From assembly GCF_964204865.1 (NCBI RefSeq), contig NC_135251.1, positions 29,984,943 through 30,048,942 of the forward strand: a stretch of DNA of 64,000 nt. Reading direction: 5' to 3'. Below are positions 1-12,860 of this stretch, one piece after another (position 1 is the first letter of the stretch; each line of letters begins with the position of its first letter). The notes beneath the pieces were generated by a model. That model ran no database searches, was not told the origin of the DNA, and saw nothing but the letters and a program-made list of their open reading frames with translations. The position numbers were made by a program, and so were the translations under genes. The stretch is from Styela clava (taxonomy: Eukaryota > Chordata > Ascidiacea > Stolidobranchia > Styelidae).

Positions 1-628
1 TACAACTTAATGAGTGTTTTACTGGAGTTTTCTAACCACCTAAAATCACCTTTTTCACAATAAACGACGAAAAGTCATTTTAACATTTAATTTTAATCAA
101 CTTTATGTTTGGTTATGCAAGAAATGGCTAATGACATGTCACCAAGCTTGCGGAGTTTAAAGTCTGGGAAATTTATTTTAAATATGTAATCTGGTTTGAC
201 GTTTCTAAAGTTACGGAACGGTCGGGTACGTTTTTTTTGCAAAATATGGAATTGAAACGATACGGTATTAAGTGCAAAGATGAGCATATAACACCATAAC
301 GCAAAAGCAACGATTTTCTAAATTTGTCGTTTTTTTCTGATAGCGAGCGCCGTTGGAAAATCTCGCAGTTTTGAGTTGGAGACGCGCGAGTTCGGTGTCC
401 AAGCAGAGCGGTGCAGGTTACGTGGTACCAGATATTCAAATAGTAAAATGCAATTCAAATATTTTGCCCAGTCCTAGTTGTTACGTGTGTTGTTGTTACG
501 ATGACTTGGTATTTTAAATACGCGCTTAAGTTTTGTTGCTATTTTACCTTGCGTTGTTTGTGTGCGGCTCTTCATAACATTGAGGTTTAAAAATGCGGCT
601 CTGGGACTAAGAAGGTTGAGAACCACTG
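1..628. mobile_element. Right end of a hAT-like element, left end outside the window
   Basis: The sequence GGTTGAGAACCACTG ending at 628 is the inverse of CAGTGGTTCTCAACC, a terminus typical of Charlie-type hAT transposons. The matching left terminus is not in the window, so the element would begin before base 1. The next 8 bp (CCTTAGAG) would be the target-site copy but cannot be checked. No transposase reading frame is evident. Confidence 0.45.
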
Positions 629-996
629 CCTTAGAGGCCAGAGGGAACACTGGTCGCGTCGCATTTGCGCGAGGGTAAACAAAAAAATCGCATTTGGTGT
701 TGTTTCGTCATAAAAATAACCAGAAAAATCTTCTGACATATTGTTACATCACTAATGTCACTGAATTGACTAATGTGCTGGCTAGCTGATGCAACTAGCG
801 AAGTTGAATAATATGCCAAACCATTCGCGAGTGCGCGATAATTTGATGTTTTATGTGGCGATTTTTCATTGGCGAAATTAATGTGGCTCGCGCACTACCG
901 AAATTTGTGTCGACCACAGCTTCATAGTTTCAGTGGCATTTCAGTGACCGCTCTTAGGTCGCTTTGCATTGTTGGACGCGAAGCATGCCTTTAGAT

Positions 997-1427
997 CAGG
1001 AGTCGGCAAACTTTTGTCGTTCGCGGGCCAAAATGAAAGGTTGCAAGTCATTGACGGCCGTACATATTTTTAGAATATTAAAAACTAAAGGAAGGGCCAA
1101 TGAATCACATTTTTTCACACAGATTTCAGTTAAATTTCAAGTAGTGCGCGAAGACTGATCATTTGAATATTTTCTGCGTCATTGAAGCATTTGCACTCAG
1201 CATCAACTTTTTTATGTACTGTTGCCATTTGTCTAAATATAATCAATTATAGGCTCATTAAACGAGTGGTTGTAAATTATTTACTTGTTATGTTATAATA
1301 TACTTCAGTGCCTCAAAACAAATTTTGTCACGTAAAGAATATAATCGTCAATACAGCTGTTTTGTTAATATAATTCAGTGAAGCGTCGCGGGTCGGATTA
1401 TATTGCTCCGTAGTTTGCCGACCCCTG
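997..1427. mobile_element. Non-autonomous hAT MITE, 431 bp, perfect 8-bp TSD
   Basis: It starts CAGGAGTCGGCAAAC and ends with the inverse of CAGGGGTCGGCAAAC, giving 15-bp terminal inverted repeats with one mismatch. Both sides carry the same 8 bp, CTTTAGAT (989-996 and 1428-1435), the TSD length expected of hAT. No coding capacity is seen. Its interior (about 1190-1275) matches, in reverse orientation, about 11150-11255 inside the larger element at 10329-11704, so both probably derive from related parents. Confidence 0.9.
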
Positions 1428-3134
1428 CTTTAGATCGTTTTGTTATTATGTTGTTGTCGTCGATTTTCTTGTGACTGTTGTTGTGAAAAAATGGATGATC
1501 TCTCCAACTACTGGACCAATTGCTTTCTTCAGAGGTTGTAGATTGTTGTTGTCGCCAGAAGGGTATTACTTTCATTTATTTCCAAATTTGACCCACTTAC
1601 GGACCAAGTCACAAATTAAGAAAAATAATCATACAAAAATTTTGTTAATATCATTTGATAACATATTCGACTTCAATTCAATATGAACTGACATGTCATA
1701 GGATAAGCCATAGCGGTATGCACCTATTGACAACACTACTGTTACATCGTTTATGACATAAAATAAAATTGATCAAAGTTGTTTCGTTTTCGAGATTCCC
1801 CTTCGGAGACGCGTGGACCAGATGAATTGCTTGGGGGTCATACAAGACCTGGATGCTCCTCTACAGTCCTGCATACAATGTCCCTTTAACACAAAATTTT
1901 GACGACCTGAATTAACGACTACAGAAATTTGAAAAAAACAATGCAGTACGATGGTAGTGTCTTTGCGGTGAAAAATCAGTCGATATACAATTCTGCCAGG
2001 GTGGAACCTCTTTTTAACACTTTTGAAATACCAAGAAATAATTTGCTATAGCTCTATAAAGGTTTTTCGGTATGTTATATGCATGCAAATCCGTGTTTTC
2101 TCAGATGATTCTCATGAAGTCAAGTTATAGACATCGTCTCAGTAGTCAGTACTGATATGTATGTTTCGTGAGTAAAGTTCAAAACTACACAATGCCAATA
2201 ACCGATACCAAAACTTGTAAAAAAGCAATTTTCCATTTATTAAATATCTATGACTCACAGTCTTCTTTTTCTTGATGAATAGGTAATTTTTGCCCATTCG
2301 AATAAAAAGTTTCACCATCCCAGTTCTACATCAACAACCTACACATATATATATTTAAACACAATAACTTATTGCTTTTTCATTATTGTTTAAAATCCGG
2401 AGGGGGCTTTAATTCGATAACTTCGCAATGTTTTTGACAAAGTGAAAGTCTTGTATTTGTTATTATATTTTGCAAAATTTGTACACTGTTCACGAAATAA
2501 ATATAGTGTTTTACATTTAAACTTATAGTGGCGGCGGTGTAAATTCCTAATTTGACTAGCTCTCAGCTATTACTGCCCGTGTATGTCTTCGAGCACGTAG
2601 GCTTGTAATGGTATGTGACGTTGCTATCTTCCGCACGTCCAAAGAATATCATCTCCTTTATCTAGGGAATTTCGGTTAACTTTCATACCATCATATTTCA
2701 ACCATTTTTGATGTTGATGAAAAGGTAAAAAAGAATACCTTTAACAAAGATTGAGTATACTAAAAACATATATAGGAGAGACAGACAAAAGTTTTACAAT
2801 GGACCATGCTCGGTTTTATGGTGCGATCATCGGACAAGTTTCGCTTTCAAAATAAAACCAGCATGAACAGAGAAATTTGATATGACCCTTTGATCCCAAA
2901 ACATACGAACTTATTTTATTGTTAACGCAGATCTCCAGCAAATTGTCCATTGTCTTCCTCAGCATGACTTAGGCGATTTCACTTCATTATGACGATTGTT
3001 TTGAAACATTGGGGTGTGATAAAACTGGAGCGAGGCGACAAATTTCATAATACACTGCGTAGGTCTTCGCGTGAACGACAAGGCGAGCCATCTTCTTCTA
3101 ACGGCACGATTGAACGTTAAGCTGGTATCAAGCC
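1428..3134. other. Intergenic, no gene recognised
   Basis: AT-rich sequence between the MITE and the tetraspanin start. The short open frames here have no recognisable protein pattern. The last part should hold the tetraspanin promoter and 5' UTR, but I see no convincing TATA box. Confidence 0.6.
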
Positions 3135-4005
3135 ATGGGAGAAAAAGCGGTGAAAGTTAGCAAGTACCTGCTAATTGCCTTTAATTGTTTATTCTTGGTA
3201 AGATCACTTTTGCTATTATAGAAAAGACATTAGTTATTGAAAACCCATCCCACACGGGAAATAAAAAGTGGCATAAACTAAATAATTTGGAGTATTGCCA
3301 ATATTCATAGATCAATATTTTCGCTGAAATGTTGTCTCGTATGGTCTTTTATGTAGGTGGCGTTCCTACGATTAAAACAATCTGCAATTACCGAAAACGT
3401 ATATAAGTCAAAATTTTCGATATCGTAATATAAGAATATATATCAGAAAAAAATGGGAACAACATATTATGTATTGAACACAGTTTTCAAATCCATGGTC
3501 TGTTGTATCACTCAATAGCCCAAATATGCGAGTAAAAACAGAGGCGAAGACTTACGAGTAGATTTTGAACTATAGATGGACTTTTAGTTTTACTACCCTC
3601 TTTGGATTCATAAAAAAATTTCCACCAATATCCTTTTACAGCTTGCAGGCTTAGGATTGCTGGGAGGTGGCATCTGGATTGTAACTGCCTTTTCAAGTTT
3701 CAACGACACGTTTTCACAATTCCTTGACGTGGAATCGTTGATGTACGACTGGATCGGTTATGTGGCAATTGGATTTGGAGCATTTGTCGCTTTAGTAGCA
3801 TTTCTGGGATGTTGTGGTGCCATTTGTGAAAACAAATGTATGCTTGGATCGGTATGTTAATTGTTAACACTTCTTTGCTATTAAAACGTTTTGTATACTA
3901 TGACAAAATAAAAAACAGCACACAGAAAACGTTATGCAAAGATTTTTACAAAGTACCACAGTGGTGGATCGTAACTCGTAAGTAATGTGTTTCCGAACAA
4001 CAAAA

Positions 4006-4036
<31 letters not shown>

Positions 4037-5573
4037 AACTTAGATTGAATAGCCATTTACGATCGAAATGAGGAAAACTCGAATTCCCATGTGTTTCTCT
4101 GTGCAGTATTCTATATCTCATTTAGTAAATACCATATCTCATTCAGCACAATTTATCCACGTTGCATTCTATAATTCCATTTATACTCACTTTTCAGTTC
4201 TTTGTGATTATATTGATATTTGCCCTTGTCGAAATTGCCTTGGCGATACTCGTGTTCGTATACGCCGGTAATCTGAAGTCTATTTTGGAATCACCAGTGA
4301 AGAACGTCATACAGAACACATACCTTCATGGAACGGCCGTTGGAAATTCGTACGACAACATACAAAAAGAAGTGAGTTCTTTTAAATTCTTTATTTATAT
4401 CAAGTTAAATCCAAGTAGGCGGTATTCATATAAATTTCTATATACATATTTATAACGGCAAAAAAGTTACGATTTTTGCGAGGGTAACTAACTTGATTTA
4501 CCTCCCTTGGTTTTGTTTCATTCCAAATAAATATAACCTTACTTTCAGCATCATTGTTGCGGTTTCAGTGGGGGAAGTGACTACGCAAACAGCGTATACG
4601 CAAATACGCACAACCGAGTGAATCCTTGGCCTCCGTCGTGTTGCACAGATGAGAATGATACGAGTCCGTGCACGGATATCAATCCTCCAACAAAATCAAA
4701 CTCTGATAAGGTTTGTATTATTCAGTTATCGTATATATATTCAGGCTATGCATTTTCAAATACCTGATAATTTTTAAATCTGATCGAATAATATTTATTT
4801 TTCGAATCGAATCTTGAATACTCGGAAGATATTCAATTTTATATGGCTTTTTATTATAGAGTAGAAAATAGAATTCATCACTCAGTCAGTTTGCTGAGTT
4901 GTCACACAATAAGACATGTTAAATTAATTGTATTTTGCAAATACAGCTTCACAAAAAATAAAGTGATTCACATTCCCCTTTGGTGAACAAAAAAAAGATG
5001 GCGGCGGTTCGAAATTTTCAGCTGAACTGATTCGAATAACTTTCTAATCGATTCGAAATGCCCAGCTCTAGAACTTAAAAAAAAACAGTACAGTTTCAGA
5101 GAAAAATATTTCAAAAATGTTGGAATGTAGCTAAACAAATCTCAGATACATGTATTAATAAATAATAATAAATTTGTCATTCTCAAAGGCACAGTCTCAA
5201 CCAATACATAAATAACAATTGTTGTACATCGCTTTGCTATCAGAATATAATTCGCATTGCGTTGCCGAAGGGGAACAAAGAATTCTTGGTCAAAGAGAGT
5301 TCTATGCATTTTACCGTCTTTTATCTCTAGAATATGAAGACTATTTGTAGTTTAAAATAAATTACATTATACCAATTTTGAATTCTCCTATTTTATTCAC
5401 AGGGATGTTTCGAACCTATTTCGGAGATACTCATTGGTTATTCTGGTTTGATCGGTGGTGTGGCTATTGGACTTGCGGCGATCAAGATCTTATCAATGGT
5501 CTTCACATGTTGCGTGTATTGTGGAATAGGGGGGCATAGTGCAAAAGTTGGCCCCTTCGGTGGAAGGCCGTAG
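3135..5573 (+). CDS. Tetraspanin, five exons, 259 aa
   Basis: Exons are 3135-3197, 3642-3851, 4198-4371, 4549-4710 and 5403-5573, all phase 0, 780 nt including TAG. TM1 spans the first splice junction (YLLIAFNCLFL then LAGLGLLGGG). TM2 ends in the family signature GCCGAICENKCML. TM3 is FFVIILIFALVEIALAILVF. The large extracellular loop has the diagnostic HHCCG, then PPSCC, SPC and GCF, so the six loop cysteines are present. TM4 is followed by a short cytoplasmic tail ending GGRP. Tetraspanins organise membrane-protein microdomains with integrins and other partners. Length is normal for the family. The ATG is chosen because MGEKAVKVSKYLL is the usual short cytoplasmic N-terminus. Subfamily is not assigned. 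Intron 2 contains a (TA)n run. Confidence 0.95.
4011..4036. repeat. (TA)n microsatellite in tetraspanin intron 2
   Basis: Thirteen uninterrupted TA dinucleotides following a short GTGTG run. Confidence 0.95.
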
Positions 5574-5956
5574 AAATGGACTTGTTATGTCTGATGACGT
5601 ACATTGAAATGCAGTGTCAAACTTTTTAATCCCACGAGAATTCAAAACTAAATGTATATACTTCCTCCAAATAATATATATAGTAGATATGATCTGTACA
5701 AAAATGTGTGAGCTATAAGACGGTTTGATATCTGATGTTAGCACGCTAATGAATGTGGTTTCAGATTTTAATCCGTTTGTATAATACATATAAGCTTATT
5801 AATCCCATATGATAGTCGTTTGCAGGGATGATAGACTTATTCTGTTAAGTAACCTCTTATGAACTTATCAAAACTGATCTTCAGAGTTCATAATTTGTTA
5901 AAGAATTCAAAATTGAAAGTTTCGAGTGACGATTTCTATTTTTATATATTTGATAC

Positions 5957-5962
5957 AATAAA
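5957..5962 (+). terminator. Poly(A) signal for the tetraspanin gene
   Basis: An AATAAA hexamer lies 384 bases after the tetraspanin stop, with no further coding sequence between. This is the best 3' end candidate; it is inferred from the motif alone. Confidence 0.5.
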
Positions 5963-6908
5963 CGAGTAAAATTATGAGGGGGGCTGTCGAGGTGCCGGAC
6001 ATTTGTTATGAGTGTTCACCCAGGTAAAGAGAATACTACATATATACGGCTTAGCGAAACCTGTGAAATACGTTATAAGTCTGTTATGCCATGGGGATTG
6101 ATAATCATTTCAGTGTTTAAGATGCATAGACGTGACCGGATAAGTGGGCACGATGACCTGGCATCGCAGGGTACGCGTGCCTCTGGTTAAATCAGCATAC
6201 CACTGAGGGTGTAATAAATTGGATGGGCAAAGCCGTACCGGAAATGAAAGTCCGTTGAATTACCAGGGCTTGTTCAGAGTAGAGTGAAATTAGAGTATTA
6301 CAAAATGGTTTTAAACGTCAAGCAACCATATGCCAATTTCCGACAAGATTATACTCGGTAATTCAGGCAGGATGACAACATCGAGCATGTGATTTAGATC
6401 AACATTATAGCCTGTTGATCCGATGCTCAATTCATTCATTGCCCGATAAATCACAATGAAATCATTGTGAGGTAATATGGGTCGAATAAAGAACATTGTA
6501 CGTTCGATTGTGTATGTCGCAGGGTTAAAAAGTCAGGATCTTATTTCATGCTTCTCTCTTTGTCAAATTTCGTATTCGTAAATTTCTAGTCAGACATGTT
6601 TCGGTTGCCTCACGGCGATAATAATGAAGAGAATCTATAGTTCAAAATAGAAACAATTGTTCTAGAATAGGGTTTCCCCAAACTTTCTGTTCATAGGTAC
6701 CATAATTAATTGGTCAATTAAGGATCGTTCGAGAACCCCCAAAAAGTTCTCCTATTCTTGGGTGCGAAGCTGAAATTACTCCGATGCACAACCTATTTTT
6801 ATATAGCTAGGTAACCCATTATATCCCTCTGAATTTGCTAAAAACTTTAAAATTGATTATTTAAGTTCAATATGAAGATCTGCTTAATTAGCAGTAATCG
6901 TGTTTAGG
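5963..6908. other. Intergenic, no gene recognised
   Basis: There is no ORF with a recognisable family. The final 8 bp (TGTTTAGG, 6901-6908) are the left target-site copy of the hAT element that follows. Confidence 0.6.
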
Positions 6909-7381
6909 TAGGGTTACCATATTTTTTTGACTCCAAAGCGGGACGCCTCCTGTAACTTTACGGCTTCCAATTTTACTACATAGGCCTACATTTAAGCCAT
7001 CCTGGCTATCTTCATTGGCCATATCGTCGTCAAGAAATCATGCGCATATTCTCTGTCTAAATATCGGCTTCAATTCGAAAAATGGAAAGGAATAGACGCT
7101 AACGATTTAGATTTTTTATGTACAGCAAAAGGAATGAAGAATAATGAAATAGTCTGTGGTTTTCAAGCATGAAGAATTTACTTATTCGCCCAAGCATGCT
7201 TTTCTGTAGATAACACCTTTAAAAAAACGTTGTTCAATGTTACATTCACGTGAACGTCCGAACAGGACTAATTAAAATTAATTTTACTTGTAATACGTTC
7301 GCTAACGATGTTAGGGGGAAACAACGAAACAAACAAAATAACACATTCACCTTCAGTAAGTACGCTAGCGTTGCGCTACAC

Positions 7382-9174
7382 CAAGCCTGGGCAAGTTGCG
7401 GCAACGTTTTATCCGGCCCGCGAGCAAGTTTCTAGATTTAGACACTTTTTTTTTATTTACATAAAAAAAATATACTTTGATTGCGAACAAGAGAATTTTT
7501 AGGACAATGAAAAAGTCGATAATAACATTCGACTAAATTTCCTTTAAATCGCCGATTGTTTTCGTCATCTCGAGGTGTTATTTAGATTTTAGAACGTAAA
7601 CACCTTTACGTCGGCGTTTAGTCTCCTCAAATCACAAATTTTCCTTAACATATATATATATTATATATATGTCTTGTATACGGAACTGTGAAACCATTGA
7701 AAAAAACGAGTTATTATATAACCATCGGCGACGAGATGCTAAAGATAAATAAAGGAGTGAATCTGCAAGCAACCTAAATCTAGATTTAGAGCGGCAATAT
7801 AAAATACTAAAAATTGAACAGAAACAAGTTATGAATTAAACGGCTCGCGACAGATTAAAAACGCTTTTGTGAAAATGGAAACTAAAAAATTTCTGGTGCT
7901 CACGGCACACATTTTAATTGCGTAGCCTTTGTGGGGGCGATGTACCTTTTGATCATTTCTAAAACTACCGACGGGGCCTGATTTATAAGATAATTAATGT
8001 AAGGTAAACTCAATCGATTTTTATGTAACTGAAAAGAATTTTACTCGGTGTACTTTTATCGCAGGCGTGGGGATTTTTCTGATGATAAAATCTTTAAAAC
8101 AGAGCTAAGTCAGTGTTGCAGGAACACATCAGATTTGTCGAATTCACAAAATAGCAAAACACGAATAAAAATAATCTGGCACGTTACCACACATTATGAT
8201 GTCCGCGGAATGCGAGGGTATTTCAGAATTCTAATGCTTATATTTTATCAGAGCAGCCGCGGGTTAGGTTGAAACCAACAAGACATTTCAATGTGCCCGT
8301 ATCAATGTATTTTAAATATATCCGTATCGCAAAAATAGATATAGTATATATATAAAGTACATTAAATCCGCAGATAGCCGGGGTATTTTAGAGCAGACTT
8401 TTAAGCGTCTTCCAATGCATTAAAATTTCCGCGAACCTTGTTCACCGTAAAAATGCTATGATGACAGCAAAATTATATGAATCACGATGTTTGGTCACCA
8501 AAGGCATGGTCCTAATTCCGCATTGTTACTCACTTTCCACCATTAATGACAAAATTCGGCATTGTTATGCAAGCGTTCCGTTTCTCTGATCCAATGTATT
8601 GTCTCGAAATCGCCAGATTTACGTTTTAATCAAACTAGTTTTATTAAATGCGCTTTGAATAAAAATTCTAACAAAGCGCAATAAATTTAGTACTCATTAC
8701 TTATCGATCTTAAGATCGGTAAGTATATTGATAGGTATTTGTATGTCTGTCTGTGTGTGTGTGTGTGTGTGTGTTAGATGAACGCGATATCTCACGGAAG
8801 CGAGGTTGAATCTGCTCCAAATTTGGCATGTGCATTCATCATATCTCTGACCAGAACCCTATTGCTTTTGGATGAATTATGTCGTATAATTAGCGAGTTA
8901 TTAATTAAGTAGTGATACGGCACACGGTGTCGCTATTATGCAAGAGCGAATGAATCTAAACCGCAGTTTCTGTTTCGGGATCCCCTAACTTTCGATCGAT
9001 AAGTCTTCGGTCTCCCACCGATATTCTCGTTTATATACTTACTTATATATAGTACGTATTTAAATATGTAATAAAATACAATAAAAACGCGCAATTGACT
9101 CTACTTAGTCCGGCCCGCCACTGCATTTTGAATATTCGATGTGGCCCGATACCAAAAATAATTGCCCAGCCCTG
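7382..9174. mobile_element. Inner hAT-like element, 1793 bp, nested in 6909-9329
   Basis: The left end is CAAGCCTGGGCAA and the right end is the inverse of CAGGGCTGGGCAA. The 8-bp TSD is perfect: CGCTACAC at 7374-7381 and 9175-9182. CGGCCCGC-type GC-rich motifs lie near both ends, as in many hAT MITEs with CAGGGGTGGGCAA termini. The interior holds a (TG)n run and a distinct block at about 8690-9010. No intact transposase is seen. Confidence 0.9.
8744..8775. repeat. (TG)n microsatellite
   Basis: A run of TG dinucleotides after GTCTGTC inside the inner hAT element; it adjoins the conserved-looking block at 8690-9010. Confidence 0.85.
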
Positions 9175-9337
9175 CGCTACACAGTAACAACAGTAACGAG
9201 AACATGTTCGTGTGTTATGCTGAATGGCTGAACGCAAAAGCGGGACTTTTGGCTGATTTGTCGGGACGGCTGGACAAGACGCTAAAAAGCAGGACTGTCC
9301 CGCCTAAAGCGGGACGTATGGTAAGCCTATGTTTAGG

Positions 9338-10328
9338 TGATTTGCATTTGAGATATTATGTTGGCGGAACCAACGACATTGCGTGAATAGCAGGCTCCGC
9401 AATCTTTTGCACTTCGTAAACCAAAAACTATTAAGATTTCGCTCAGAGTACACATCGTACTAAACATGGAAATGGTGCCAGAGCAAAATTTCCCTTCACA
9501 TCTGAAGTTTCACCAGAACCGCTTTGACTTTATCTATGAACACACACAATGTTAGGTTTTTCTTTGGAGACTCTTCTTTGGCATATTCTTAGCATCAAAA
9601 ATATCAACAAGGTAGGCATGGATCGAAATAAAAATCAGAATTTTAACATCAGTTGGAAAATTCCCAGTAAATACACGTCTCGTAACATTTCATCTGGAAG
9701 CCGTAAGAGATTAGCAGACTGCTGTTGCTTTGTAGAATTGAAATAAACCCGGGTCTTCAAATTATTAGGATCAAGTAGAAAAATATTTTAGAGCAGATTT
9801 GAAGTTATGGTGTAGCGTGTACATACGGATAGCTCCTATGTATATTAATACGTTTAACCACTTATTTTTTACAGTGCTTGTTATTTGTCTGAAACAATAT
9901 CGTTGTAAAAAATCATTTTCTTTATGATATTTTGTGCAACGTATTATGCGAAAAAGTTTATATATATATATATATATCGCAATTCCCACTCTAGCTGAAA
10001 GATTAATCGTTTTGTTTTATCGTTAGTTTCATTGCATAAATATATATTACTTGCGTTAAGGTTTTAGGTGAATTTTGTTATCTGGATCGATTCAATCGTA
10101 CAAATCTGCAATATACGAATTAAGAACATTTGGCATTACAACCGCTCATTGACCTCTGAAGGAGTTCAGTTGGCAATTGCTCAGCTAAAGTTCGTTAAAT
10201 AGTACTGGGGTAAGGACAGGCAGAATAAGGCCATCGTCGCCTATAATGGAAAGAATATCCCTATACTTATTCCAATTGTACCTATTGAAAAGACGAAATT
10301 TAGCTACACTGGGAACCCCAGTACTAGA
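9338..10328. other. Intergenic, no gene recognised
   Basis: AT-rich sequence with a short (TA)n stretch near 9960-9976. I recognise no coding or RNA gene. Confidence 0.55.
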
Positions 10329-11704
10329 CAGTGATTCCCAAAGTGGGCGAAAAAGTCGAAGGGGGCGATTTCGCGAAACCTATTTTTGGTCGGCGCATCG
10401 TGCACTTGATTATTGTACTCTGCGTGCTTTCGTAGGTTTGAATCACGTGGGCGATTATCACACGCGAAAGGATTGCTGGACTCGTCTTCGCAGAAAGGTA
10501 CGGTCTACGGTGGTTCGCGTATCCAATTGGTCGGGAAATCTGTAGTAATCTGGCCCGGGACGCTTCACTGAATGAATCTTTTCTCGACCTTTGACCCCGT
10601 TAAATTTTTCCAATACTTGACCACTCTAAAATTTTCGGTGTTCATTTTAAGAGTGATTTCGCGAGTTGTTGCCTATAAAATGAAGTATTTGTTTCAAACT
10701 ATCATTCTAATTCATACCCTTCAACATTCTGTCCAGTGTAGTCTATCACAGCTATTTCTACACTAATTTTTGATCACTGTAATTAAACTGGAACTTTTAG
10801 GAGGACAAGGTGATCATTGACTTTTTTTATTTAAATTTTCAAAAAACAACTAAAAACTAACGAATATAATTTAAAATCGCGAAAATGAGGTAATGTTCAC
10901 GACCACGCCTGAAAGTCTGTCTGAGCGGATGCGAAAGGGGGCATTGTTACGTTTATATTTGCATCTTGCTGATTGGCCAATGTCACGAAGTAAACAAGAA
11001 AGTCTTTGCCAGGAGAAACACCCAAACGGCGGTTTTAACGATGAATTAATTTTATTCATTATCTACGCTCGAGGAGTAAATTACATATTTTTTTACGTAA
11101 CAGAATTTATCGTGAGACACGTTTAGACTAAATTTTATTATATCCTAAAAATTATATTGAACAACTAACTAACTACTCGTTTAACGAGCCTACAATTTAT
11201 TTATAATTAGACAAATGGAAACACGCAGAAAAGTTGATGTTGAGTGCAGGGGTTCAATAGCGCAGTAAATATTCGAATATATTGCAATGCTATAAAGTAA
11301 AACAAATTCATATTCTATTCGAGAGATTCATCACTGCTTAATTTTTGTAAGAATGTATCTTTTTAAAGAAAATCTTTATTAAAATTTCACAAGCCATGCG
11401 AAAATATTCACTTCCATGTTTGGAAGTACATATTTGTGCGAACAATTATTTTTGAAAATGAACATTACAAAGAACTGGGATTAGTGATGCCCATTTAGAA
11501 AATCTTCCAATCTTGGCGTCGTAATGCTATCAAGCGTGATGCAGCAACAAGACAGTGTCACATCAAATGTCATTGTAATAATTTTTTAATAAGACGACTG
11601 AGTTGAGTTCACGAATTGTCGCAGTTTTTGCACGATGTTCCGTTCTTAACTTTCAAAAAATATATGCGATCCGCAAAAGACTAGCAACAGACTGGGAACC
11701 ACTG
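10329..11704. mobile_element. hAT-like element, about 1376 bp
   Basis: It starts CAGTGATTCCCA and ends with the inverse of CAGTGGTTCCCA. Flanks are GTACTAGA on the left and TACTAGAC on the right; because the terminal C/G is ambiguous, an 8-bp duplication fits with a one-base shift of either boundary. The interior is similar over long stretches to the element at 25136-27214 (10585-10760 against 25305-25470; 10880-10990 against 26380-26495) and to the MITE at 997-1427. A SINE fragment sits near its left end. No intact transposase. Confidence 0.85.
10390..10550 (+). mobile_element. tRNA-derived SINE fragment inside a hAT element
   Basis: The box-B-like stretch GTAGGTTTGAATCACGTG is followed by GGATTGCTGGACTCG, the same order as the SINE copies at 16741-17056 and 12605-12860. 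It is divergent and lacks a clear 3' tail, so its ends are approximate. Confidence 0.6.
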
Positions 11705-11712
11705 TACTAGAC

Positions 11713-12604
11713 GACAAGATGACTTCAACACTAGGTATATATTCGTTATTATAATAAAAAGCATGTTTGTTATAACTTGTATAAAAAAATGAAAAAAACT
11801 ATGAGTAGCCTACTGTACTTTGTATGTTATCTTCCTGATATTTAGTAACACTAAGTAATATCATAAAAATTCAAAAACCGATTTTTGAATGGATCCCCGA
11901 ATATGCATTTCCCGTACAAGTTGGTGGTAAAGTGCAATATTCAAGTTGAAAGTACTAGGCAGCATAAGGCGTTCACTAAGACTCGTGCCGAGCGCTTTAT
12001 TTTATTGCTGCATTCCCTAATGATACTAGTTCACAGCAACATCCCTCTCTCTTCATCAATGCACTCCATCCGTTGGAGGGAAGCTGTAGTACGTGAATAC
12101 ATGGTACAATGCTAGTTTGATTTCGCCACAATTAATTCCACTCCACCTTTTGATTCTTCATGATTAAATAATTTTTCTGTATTGCAACTATAACTACACA
12201 ATAGCGAATATCAATTTCAACCACAATGTATATCCACTATTATTAACGATTCTGCCAATAAATTTATTCAAATGTTTCCAAATTTAGTGGGTGGTAGATA
12301 TTAAAACTATTCATAACTTATAAGAATGTGTTATGTATTTGACTGACCATCTGCACTGGTATATAGCCCACTTTATGAATATTCAGATACAATTATATTG
12401 TAGGGGAATCACTGATATGTGGAAACCGGTTATCTCACTTTTAGGGCGTTTTAGGGAGAATAAATGCGTATCTCGTAATGATGAGTGAATACGTAATTCA
12501 GATTTGAAAAAAAAGGAACCGCTACCACAGTAATAAGAAAAGGGAAATTGTGAGGTACCGACCTACTATTGGAAAAGACTGACACAGAGGTGCAATATCG
12601 GAAA
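11713..12604. other. Intergenic, no gene recognised
   Basis: AT-rich sequence without a recognisable gene, repeat unit or RNA. Confidence 0.5.
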
Positions 12605-12860
12605 CGATAGGATCGGGATTCACATATTAATCGTAGAGGAAAGCCATTATAACGGCCTAATCATATGGCGAACAACGGCCTGTCGGAAAAAGCCGTAACC
12701 GACCAGAGGTCACATGAATCACTCTATGGCGGCAAGGGGTCCAGCAATCCTCTCGCACATAATTGTCCCCTGCGGTATTCAAACTTGTGAACAAACGCAG
12801 GGTAATGAGAGGTGTGTTGGCGAGCGTATTCCTAACGCCCAGCACGATGGGCCACATCGC
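12605..12860 (-). mobile_element. tRNA-derived SINE, family A
   Basis: On the minus strand the head near 12860 reads GATGTGGCCCATCGTGCTGG (box-A-like), followed by AGTTTGAATACC (box-B-like), then the family body GAGAGGATTGCTGGAC and the tail leading to a GGATTCACATATTAA-like end near 12610. Order and wording match the copy at 16741-17056. Confidence 0.8.

Larger units (their letters stand above)
6909..9329. mobile_element. Outer hAT-like element, 2421 bp, interrupted by a second hAT
   Basis: It begins TAGGGTTACCATA and ends with the inverse of TAGGCTTACCATA (13-bp TIR, one mismatch). It is flanked by a perfect 8-bp TSD TGTTTAGG (6901-6908, 9330-9337). Subterminal GCGGGACG motifs occur near both ends. 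Removing the inner insertion at 7382-9174 and one copy of its TSD leaves an element of about 620 bp, which is a non-autonomous size. No transposase is recognisable. Confidence 0.9.

Noticed and set aside
4742..5070. Possible hAT ends CAGGCTATGCATTT and the inverse of TAGAGCTGGGCATTT in tetraspanin intron 4
   Set aside because: Termini match poorly and the flanks do not form a duplication.
7250..7502. Overlapping short plus-strand ORFs near the hAT boundary
   Set aside because: They span the junction of the nested transposons (7382) and show no recognisable protein.
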